A stretch of 35,869 nt of DNA from NCBI GenBank assembly GCA_016789495.1, contig JAEUOJ010000056.1, forward strand, positions 1 to 35,869. Reading direction: 5' to 3'. The notes beneath the pieces were generated by a model. The model was given only the letters and a program-made list of their open reading frames with translations. It did not search any database and was not told where the DNA came from. The DNA comes from Accumulibacter sp. GTDB lineage: Bacteria > Pseudomonadota > Gammaproteobacteria > Burkholderiales > Rhodocyclaceae. A program made the position numbers and the translations under genes. Shown piece by piece: positions 26,362 to 32,469 of the stretch; the stretch's first letter is position 1; every line of letters starts with the position of its first letter.

Positions 26362-27159
26362 ATGAGCCAACCACAGTCCGCCGACGAACCCTATGTCCTG
26401 CGCGCCGATGACGCCGGTGTCGCCACGCTGACCCTCAATCGTCCGCAACAATTCAATTCGCTGTCGCAGGCGATGCTCGCCGCGCTGCAGGCGCAGCTCG
26501 ACTCGATCGCCGGCGACCCGGCGGTGCGTGTCGTGGTCATCGCCGGTGCCGGCAAGGCCTTTTGCGCCGGTCACGATCTCAAGGAAATGCGCGCCAATCC
26601 TGAGAAGGCGTTCATGCAGGATCTGTTCCGCCGTTGCGGCCGGATGATGATGACCCTGACCGAAATGCCACAACCGGTGATCGCCCGGGTTCATGCCATC
26701 GCCACCGCCGCCGGCTGCCAGCTGGTGTCGATGTGCGACCTGGCGGTAGCCGCCGACACCGCCCGTTTCGCGACCTCCGGCATCAACGTCGGCCTGTTCT
26801 GCGCCACGCCGGGCGTCGGCCTGTCGCGCAACCTCGGCCGCAAGGCGGCCCTCGAAATGCTGCTCACCGGCGATTTCATCGATGCCTCGACGGCCTGCCG
26901 GCAGGGGCTGGTCAATCGCGTCGTCGCCGCGGCGGATCTGGACGCCGAGGTGAGCCGGCTCGCCCAGTCGATCGTTGCCAAATCGGCGGCGGCGATCGGC
27001 ATCGGCAAGCAGATGTTCTACAAACAACTCGAAATGGGCCTCGAAGCCGCTTATCAATACGCGGCGGAAGTGATGGCCTGCAACATGATGACCGAAGATG
27101 CCGCCGAGGGGATCGACGCTTTCGCCAACAAGCGTCCGCCCGTCTGGCGGCATAAATAA
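26362..27159 (+). CDS. Enoyl-CoA hydratase/isomerase-family protein lacking both catalytic Glu
   Basis: 265 residues with a full crotonase fold. Oxyanion-hole elements are present: KAFCAGHDLKEM (Ala69-Gly70) and TAAGCQL (Gly118). Against rat mitochondrial enoyl-CoA hydratase, the two catalytic acids, Glu144 and Glu164, align with Gln120 (GCQLVSMCD) and Gly140 (TSGINVGLFCATPGVG). The usual hydratase mechanism is therefore unlikely. The SGINVGLFCATPGVGLSR stretch resembles the ECHDC3 group, whose reaction is poorly defined. It lies 178 bases after the acyl-CoA ligase gene; GGAG is ten bases before the ATG. It may act on a CoA thioester made by that ligase; this is inference from position. Confidence 0.92.
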   Translation: MSQPQSADEPYVLRADDAGVATLTLNRPQQFNSLSQAMLAALQAQLDSIAGDPAVRVVVIAGAGKAFCAGHDLKEMRANPEKAFMQDLFRRCGRMMMTLTEMPQPVIARVHAIATAAGCQLVSMCDLAVAADTARFATSGINVGLFCATPGVGLSRNLGRKAALEMLLTGDFIDASTACRQGLVNRVVAAADLDAEVSRLAQSIVAKSAAAIGIGKQMFYKQLEMGLEAAYQYAAEVMACNMMTEDAAEGIDAFANKRPPVWRHK

Positions 27160-27291
27160 ACGTCGTTCGCCGGTCAGGAATTCGACCCGGCACTTCGCCA
27201 GCCATCCGCCGAGCCGCAGGCAAGCCGCCCGGCCCAGGCGGATCGCGCCGCTTGGCGACAGATCAATCGTTTCGGCAAGACGCGGGTTTTC

Positions 27292-27320
27292 CTGGTTCCC
27301 AAGGTCATTTTGGGAACCAG
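27292..27320. repeat. 11-bp inverted repeat downstream of the crotonase gene
   Basis: CTGGTTCCCAA (27292-27302) and TTGGGAACCAG (27310-27320) are perfect complements with a 7-base loop. No T-run follows on either strand. It could be a factor-independent RNA 3' end of poor type, or a protein-binding palindrome. Confidence 0.6.
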
Positions 27321-27649
27321 AACCCCGCTTGTTTGCCGGTGCCCGGCGCCAGCCTGCGGTCGGCCAGCCGGTAAGTCCTGGCGGCAAAAGCGCCCTGCCG
27401 CGTTCGGCCGCGCCGCGCCGCCAGTCGTCGGCCCGCTCCGCTCCGCATCGTCGGGACAAGGCGGCTTGCTGATCGAGCGGGGCAGAGCCGTCGCAACTGT
27501 CGCCGGCCACGCCGGTTCGACGGCGTGGATCATCTGCCAGCAAATCCAGTTCCGTCATCGACCTGGCGACGGCTCGGCGCCATCCTCCGGCGGTGATGTT
27601 GTCTTTCACGCTTGACGAACCCTCGCTTAGATGGCGGGAAGCCGCCTGT

Positions 27650-27702
27650 CGAGAGAAAAAAATCACACAGCTGTCGATATTTTTTACACGCCATTTCTCT
27701 CG
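27650..27702. promoter_or_regulatory. Nested dyad with direct repeats, candidate activator site
   Basis: Outer arms CGAGAGAAA (27650-27658) and TTTCTCTCG (27694-27702) enclose AAAAAAT/ATTTTTT (27657-27663, 27679-27685) and a central palindrome ACAGCTGT (27667-27674). CTGTCGA occurs at 27646 and again at 27671. The block is about 85-135 bases upstream of the predicted sigma-54 start, where enhancer-binding proteins act. Confidence 0.4.
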
Positions 27703-27722
27703 GCGAAGCGATTAATTTTTAG

Positions 27723-27751
27723 TAAATGAATTAATGAAGTTAATTCATTTA
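27723..27751. promoter_or_regulatory. 12-bp AT-rich dyad just upstream of the -24 element
   Basis: TAAATGAATTAA (27723-27734) and TTAATTCATTTA (27740-27751) are perfect arms around TGAAG, ending nine bases before the -24 element. The position suits an IHF-like bending site or a regulator operator. Confidence 0.45.
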
Positions 27752-27759
27752 AATATTAA

Positions 27760-27775
27760 AGGCATGGAATTTGCT
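27760..27775 (+). promoter_or_regulatory. Putative sigma-54 (-24/-12) promoter of the PEP-CTERM gene
   Basis: AGGCATG followed by four bases and TTGCT gives the GG-N10-GC spacing (GG 27761-27762, GC 27773-27774). The start would be near 27786, leaving about 150 bases of leader. The extended core TTGCTTTGC is the same as at 755-763. RpoN control of PEP-CTERM genes through PrsK/PrsR is known in some floc-forming betaproteobacteria. Confidence 0.55.
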
Positions 27776-27861
27776 TTGCTATTGTCGCCCATCGGAATTT
27801 CTGATGGATGGCAGTTAATGACGTAGCTCGGCGCCTTAATAAATTCTCGTCGCTGTTCGAC

Positions 27862-27895
27862 AATCAATGTACAAGTTTTTGATTTTTCATTGATT
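27862..27895 (+). promoter_or_regulatory. Leader inverted repeat of the PEP-CTERM mRNA
   Basis: AATCAATG (27862-27869) and CATTGATT (27888-27895) are perfect arms with an 18-base loop, 40 bases before the start codon. TTGATTTT occurs at 27879 and 27890. It may be an RNA structure in the long leader; no known riboswitch is recognised. Confidence 0.35.
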
Positions 27896-27935
27896 TTAAT
27901 TATTATCCTGATTTAATTATTGAAAAGGAAACACA

Positions 27936-29030
27936 ATGAAAACTCAGCTGAAAATCACCTTGTGTGCCGCAACGATGGCATACGCTTTTGGCGGTGGCGT
28001 ATCCACCGCCGTCGCCGCACCCGTTGTCCTGCCAACCGCCAACTGTGGCACGGGCATCGGTAACAATTGCCTGCAACTCGGCGATTTTTCCGTTTTCTCG
28101 TTGGCCTTGCTCAACTTCGCCGCCACCGGTTCCGTCAACAATCCCGGTCCCGGCGATCCTTATTACGTGAAGTCCTCTCCCGGTGAACTGGGCAATCCCG
28201 GGTACATCGTCTATGGCACGGGAACGAACAACAACGGCGTCGTCACCAATGTGCCGGGCATGGATAACGCCTTCGATCTGTCGGGGAGCGGGATCGCTTC
28301 GTTCGACACCGCGCATGCGACCGACCCGACGCCGACTTTCAGCGGCGACCAAAACGGCACCTGGGACGCACAGACCAGCGCCATCCGCAGTGTGCTGGGA
28401 ACGGGCCAGTTCGCCGTCTACTTCAATCTGAACGATACCGGCAACGACAATCTGCAAGGCGGCGATTTGCTGGCCTGGGCGCAAGTCACCATCGAGGGGG
28501 CGGGGAAAACGACCAAGACCTATTACCTCTCCGGCCGCCAACATGGCGACTTGACCGGCAAAAACCTGTCGATCGCCAATGGCGCGCCGTTATATCAGGC
28601 GAATCCGACGGGTGGCTACCCGAACGCCGATAATGGTGTTGGCGATCCGTCCGACCCGCGCTGGACGTACGCGAACAACACGCTTTGCGCGGTTCAGGCG
28701 GCGCCCAACGTGCCGCAATTCCTCCACTTCGGCCCCTGCACGGCCAATGACCCGTCCACCGCCAAGAACATCGATCAAAGCCTGGGGGCAAATGCCGCCG
28801 CCTTCGCGGTGTATAACGATGAACTGTCGAAGGCGGTGATGGACCCCAACTCCGGTTATCAGACCATCCACATCCGCTATGTTTTAGGGCAGGAAAACAA
28901 CGGTTACGAGCAGTTGTTCAGCTTCCAGTCCCGGGTGGGCAACCAAGCGCCGGAACCGGGCATGTTGGGCCTGCTGGGTCTCGGTCTGGCCGCTTTGCCG
29001 GCGATCCGCCGTCGTCGTCATCGTCGTTGA
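27936..29030 (+). CDS. PEP-CTERM sorting-domain surface protein
   Basis: 364 residues. A signal peptide (MKTQLKITLCAATMAYAFGG, cleavage probably after AVAA near residue 28) is followed by a Gly/Asn-rich beta-type body with NLNDTGNDNLQGGDLLAWAQVTIE and a few cysteines. The C-terminus is the exosortase recognition domain: PEPGMLGLLGLGLAALPA then a basic tail RRRRHRR. Proteins with this tripartite tail are processed by exosortase (XrtA/EpsH) at the PEP motif and exported to the surface or extracellular matrix. AAGGAA at 27925-27930 supports the start. Exosortase itself is not in the window, but PrsT is encoded next door and convergent. A strong terminator follows. Confidence 0.92.
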   Translation: MKTQLKITLCAATMAYAFGGGVSTAVAAPVVLPTANCGTGIGNNCLQLGDFSVFSLALLNFAATGSVNNPGPGDPYYVKSSPGELGNPGYIVYGTGTNNNGVVTNVPGMDNAFDLSGSGIASFDTAHATDPTPTFSGDQNGTWDAQTSAIRSVLGTGQFAVYFNLNDTGNDNLQGGDLLAWAQVTIEGAGKTTKTYYLSGRQHGDLTGKNLSIANGAPLYQANPTGGYPNADNGVGDPSDPRWTYANNTLCAVQAAPNVPQFLHFGPCTANDPSTAKNIDQSLGANAAAFAVYNDELSKAVMDPNSGYQTIHIRYVLGQENNGYEQLFSFQSRVGNQAPEPGMLGLLGLGLAALPAIRRRRHRR

Positions 29031-29067
29031 GGCGCCTTGCCGACACCGGCGGGGCAGCGAGGTGAGC

Positions 29068-29099
29068 AACGGGGACCTTCGAGTCCCCGTTTTTTTTTT
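29068..29099 (+). terminator. Intrinsic terminator of the PEP-CTERM gene
   Basis: AACGGGGAC (29068-29076) and GTCCCCGTT (29083-29091) form a 9-bp stem with a 6-base loop, followed by a run of ten T. Confidence 0.95.
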
Positions 29100-29279
29100 G
29101 GGTCGGCTCGCATGACCTGGCGTCTGTCGGACCCGAGCGATCGTCGGGAGCCGGGCGGGGCAGCGCGAGTGGGCCGCTGCCAGCGGTAATTGGGGGAAAT
29201 GGTTCACCATGCGGTCCGCTTTCTGACCGCCATTCCCTTCGCTGGGGTGAATAGTCTTCCGTTCGGCAGGCCGCCGCGG

Positions 29280-32048
29280 CTACAACTCTTTCAAGAGACT
29301 TTGCGCCGCGGCGGCTTCCGGGAAAGACCGCCCGCTGCCTAGGGCGGCGGTCAATTCCCTCTTCGCTTCCGGTTTCTTGCCCGCCCGCGCCAGCGCGACG
29401 CCGAAATGGTAGCGTACCGTCGCCGACTGCGGGCGTTTGGCGGCCGCCTTGCCGAGCAAGGTGAGGGCGCGCGGCAGTTGCGCTTTCTCGACGAGAATCC
29501 AGCCCAGGGTGTCCTGCACATCGACGTTGTCCGGTGACAGCACCAGGGCGCGCTCGGCGGTCGCCGCGGCGCGTGGATCATTCTCCCGCTGGTAGAGGCT
29601 GGCCAGGTTGTTCAGCGCGATGATGTTGTCGGGATTGGCCTGCAATAACGCCTCGTACTGGTCGATGGCCTGGCGATTGTCGTTGGCCTGCAAGTACACA
29701 TCGCCAGCGTAGGCGCGCGCCGTCAGGTCTTTCGGGTATTGTTTCAGCCAATCGGTCAACCGTTGCTCGGCCGCCGCCTTGTCGCCGGCGGCCAGCAGAG
29801 CGCGATGCAGCTTGATCATCCCCGGCGTGCCGGCGCCCTTGGCCAACGCCTGTTCAAAAGCCGCCACCGCGGCCGGGTAGCGTTGCTGCGCCAGCAGCAG
29901 ATCGGCCTCGCGAGCGAAGCCCATGGGTGAGGCCGGTTGCCGGGACTGCATCTGGCGGGCGACGCGCAACGCGGCATCAAGGTTTTTCTGTTCGATTTCG
30001 ATCTTGATCAAGGCATCCAGCGCCGGCAGGAAATCGGCTTTGAGCTGCAATGCCTTTTGCAAGGTTTCGCGCGCGGCGGGCCATTGTTGATCGCTCATCT
30101 GCGCCTGGGCCAGGTTGAGGTAAAGCTCGGGCGACGACGGCTCCTTGGCGATGATGCCACGCCAGGTGTCGATCGCCGCCGCGCGTTCGCCGACGGCCAG
30201 ACGGGTGTCGGCGAGCAGTTTCTGCGCCGTCAGGCTGTCCGGGTTGGCCTGGCTGGCCTCGATCGCCAATGACAGCGCTTTCTGATTTTCCTTCTTGGCC
30301 AGATAGAAGCGCACCAGGCCGGCTCGCGGTTCAATGGCCTTGGCATCCGCCGCGCTGGCTTTTTCAAGCCACTCGACGTATTCCGCTTCACGTTTTTCCA
30401 TGCCGGCGAGTTCGGCGAGCGCCAGCATCGCCGGCATGTTGTCCTTGTCCCGCTCCAGGATCGATGCAAAGCGCTGACGGGCGCTGGCGAGGTTCTTATC
30501 CTGCAAATCGAGCCTGGCCAGCCGGGTCGCCGCCGAAATGAAGGTCGGTTGCAGGGTCAGCGCCTGTTCCAATGCTTTTCGCGCCCCGGCCCGGTCCTGC
30601 TTGCCCAACAAGGCGTCGGCACGGAGATTGAGCAGCAGCGGATTGTCGGGCAGCTTTTTCTCCAGATTGGCGATGGCGGTCAGCGCCTGATCGAATTCCT
30701 TGCGTTTCAGGTGCAAGAGCACCAGCCGCAAATCGGTTTGGCCCGTTTTATCGTTCAAGCGGACGGCCTGCTCGAGGTCGGCGAGCGCCTGTTGGCCGTC
30801 ACCCTGCGCCAGGTGCCCGCTCGCCAGACTGTTTTTGATGGCCACGTTGTCCGGTTCCAGTTCCGCCGCCCGGTCCAGGTGGCGCATCGCCCGAGCGTAA
30901 TCGCGCGACTGCAGGTAGGCATCGCCGGCGATCGCCTGCAGGCGCGGATCGTCGGGATACTTAGCCAGCAACGGTGTCAAGGTGGCCAGCGCCCCTGCGC
31001 TGTCGCCGCTGCGCAACTGGCTATCGGCCAGCAGTTTGGCGGCGAGCAGGTTGCCGGGCAACTTGGCGAGGACCTTGTTGGCCTTGGCGATACTTTGTTG
31101 ATAGTCTCCCTGACCATAGCTGGCCAGCGCCGAGGCGATCAGGGTCGGCACATGCTCGGGCGCCACCCGCAGGATTTCGAGCAAGGCGACGTTGGCCGCC
31201 TCCGGGTTGCCCCGGCGAAGTTCCAGGTTGCCGCGGGCGTACAACACCATCGGTATTTTGCCGACGGATTTCTCGGCCGCCTGCACCGCGGCGTCCGCCG
31301 CCGCCAGATCGCCTTGTCGCAGCGCGATGTCGGAAATCGCCAGATTGGCCCGGAATTCGTCGGGTTGGTTGGCCAGGATCTGCTGGTAGACCGTCTTCGC
31401 CTCATCCAGCTTGTTGTCGACATGCCGCAAACCAGCTTTCACATAGAGCGCCTCGGTGAATTTGTCGTCGCGCTGGAGAATGCCGTCGACCAGTTGGCCG
31501 GCACGCTCCTTGTTGCCGTCGACCAGCGCCAGCGTGGCCTCGACCATGGCCACGACAGGCGAATCGGCATCGGCCGACTTGGCGGCGGCGATCGACTCCT
31601 CTGCCGCTTTTCGTTGTTGCAAGGCGATTTGCGCCTCTGCGCGCCTAGCCAGCACGACAGCCCGGACGCCGGGCGCCAGACCGGTCTCGGGAATGCCCAA
31701 ATCCAGCGCCTGCTGCGGCTTGCCGAGCTTGACGTATACGTCCGCCAGATCCGCCAGCAGCCGATCATTGGCCAACCCGAGATCGCGAGCCTTGAGCAGC
31801 TCGGTCTCCGCCTCCTGATACGAGGCGCTGCGGATGAAGGCCCGGGCCAACGACAGACGCGCCTCGCCGTCGTCCGGCCGTTGTTGCAAGCCGGTTTTCA
31901 ATTCCAGAATCGCCGCTTTGTAGTCGGCTTGGTCGAAGAATTTCTGCGCCTGCTGAAAATGTTCCTCCGGCGACTTGTCACAACCGGCCAAGGCGAGCAA
32001 ACAGGCAAGCAGCAGAGCCTTCCTTCCGTGACGAAGATGACGATTCAT
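29280..32048 (-). CDS. prsT: PEP-CTERM system TPR-repeat lipoprotein PrsT
   Basis: 922 residues. An N-terminal lipoprotein signal, LLACLLALAGC, puts the lipidated Cys at 23 (GCDKSPEEHFQQAQKFFDQADYKAAILELKTGLQQ follows). The rest is a long array of tetratricopeptide repeats, over 20 by eye. Length, lipobox and the opening FQQAQKFFDQADYKAAILELK match the PrsT family (TIGR02917), found in genomes with exosortase/PEP-CTERM systems and often next to XrtA, PrsK and PrsR. It is thought to act at the membrane in assembly or export of exopolysaccharide and PEP-CTERM proteins; its exact role is not known. Here it lies convergent with a PEP-CTERM gene, without the other system genes in view. GGAG in a small palindrome precedes the ATG. 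Confidence 0.92.
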   Translation of the reverse strand: MNRHLRHGRKALLLACLLALAGCDKSPEEHFQQAQKFFDQADYKAAILELKTGLQQRPDDGEARLSLARAFIRSASYQEAETELLKARDLGLANDRLLADLADVYVKLGKPQQALDLGIPETGLAPGVRAVVLARRAEAQIALQQRKAAEESIAAAKSADADSPVVAMVEATLALVDGNKERAGQLVDGILQRDDKFTEALYVKAGLRHVDNKLDEAKTVYQQILANQPDEFRANLAISDIALRQGDLAAADAAVQAAEKSVGKIPMVLYARGNLELRRGNPEAANVALLEILRVAPEHVPTLIASALASYGQGDYQQSIAKANKVLAKLPGNLLAAKLLADSQLRSGDSAGALATLTPLLAKYPDDPRLQAIAGDAYLQSRDYARAMRHLDRAAELEPDNVAIKNSLASGHLAQGDGQQALADLEQAVRLNDKTGQTDLRLVLLHLKRKEFDQALTAIANLEKKLPDNPLLLNLRADALLGKQDRAGARKALEQALTLQPTFISAATRLARLDLQDKNLASARQRFASILERDKDNMPAMLALAELAGMEKREAEYVEWLEKASAADAKAIEPRAGLVRFYLAKKENQKALSLAIEASQANPDSLTAQKLLADTRLAVGERAAAIDTWRGIIAKEPSSPELYLNLAQAQMSDQQWPAARETLQKALQLKADFLPALDALIKIEIEQKNLDAALRVARQMQSRQPASPMGFAREADLLLAQQRYPAAVAAFEQALAKGAGTPGMIKLHRALLAAGDKAAAEQRLTDWLKQYPKDLTARAYAGDVYLQANDNRQAIDQYEALLQANPDNIIALNNLASLYQRENDPRAAATAERALVLSPDNVDVQDTLGWILVEKAQLPRALTLLGKAAAKRPQSATVRYHFGVALARAGKKPEAKRELTAALGSGRSFPEAAAAQSLLKEL

Positions 32049-32058
32049 AGGAGCTCCT
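32049..32058 (-). promoter_or_regulatory. prsT ribosome binding site inside a palindrome
   Basis: AGGAGCTCCT is a perfect 10-base palindrome directly before the prsT start codon; its AAGGAG is the Shine-Dalgarno. In RNA two transcripts could pair through it, or it may simply be chance. Confidence 0.5.
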
Positions 32059-32088
32059 TGTAATGACGGATGGGTCGGCGCGGCGAAA

Positions 32089-32124
32089 GGACTGGAACAA
32101 GGGCTGGAACAAGGGCTGGAGCAA
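32089..32124. repeat. Three tandem 12-bp units upstream of prsT
   Basis: Units at 32089, 32101 and 32113 read GGACTGGAACAA, GGGCTGGAACAA and GGGCTGGAGCAA. They lie 41-76 bases upstream of the prsT start. Exact tandem arrangement suggests a regulator site or slippage-prone tract. Confidence 0.75.
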
Positions 32125-32469
32125 GGCGATGCGGGATCAGCGGTAGTTTAGCGCAAAGAAGGGTGATTTCGTCCTCGCGGCAATGGCCGCCGGTGACGCC
32201 GCCTCCGTGGCGGTAGCGCGGACGCCGGGGAGCCTCGTGATCACGCGTGCGGCGCGGGAACGCCGGGCCAGCGTGGTGTCGAGCCGCCGCCGATCAACGG
32301 CTTGATGGACGGCGCGCGTGGCGGACGCCGCGCCTGCTTGAGGTCATGGCCTCGGATCGCGAGCTTCCACTCCCGACGCGCTCTATGCAACACTGGCGAA
32401 TTGGCTGCCGCAAAGGCGCTGACCCGGCGCGTCCGGTACCTCGCTCCAATGACCAGAAAGAGTGAATCG
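32125..32469. other. Intergenic region between prsT and the synthase-like gene
   Basis: About 345 bases without a gene. A plus-strand frame is open from 32302 into the next gene but has no membrane or family signature before residue 57. No clear sigma-70 or sigma-54 promoter was recognised for either divergent gene. Confidence 0.5.

Larger units (their letters stand above)
27160..27935. other. Gene-free region upstream of the PEP-CTERM gene
   Basis: About 775 bases without a gene I can support. The first 450 are GC-rich and include an 11-bp inverted repeat (27292-27320). From about 27655 the sequence becomes very AT-rich, with nested dyads (27650-27702), a 12-bp dyad (27723-27751), a sigma-54-type promoter (27760-27775) and a leader of about 150 bases. 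A long minus-strand frame covering part of it is the antisense shadow of the crotonase gene extended by chance. Confidence 0.6.

Noticed and set aside
26353..27666. 437-residue minus-strand open frame over the crotonase gene
   Set aside because: Antisense shadow of a well-supported gene with a chance extension; no domain recognised.
30549..32063. 504-residue plus-strand open frame
   Set aside because: Antisense to prsT; its glutamine- and leucine-rich composition is the complement of TPR codons.
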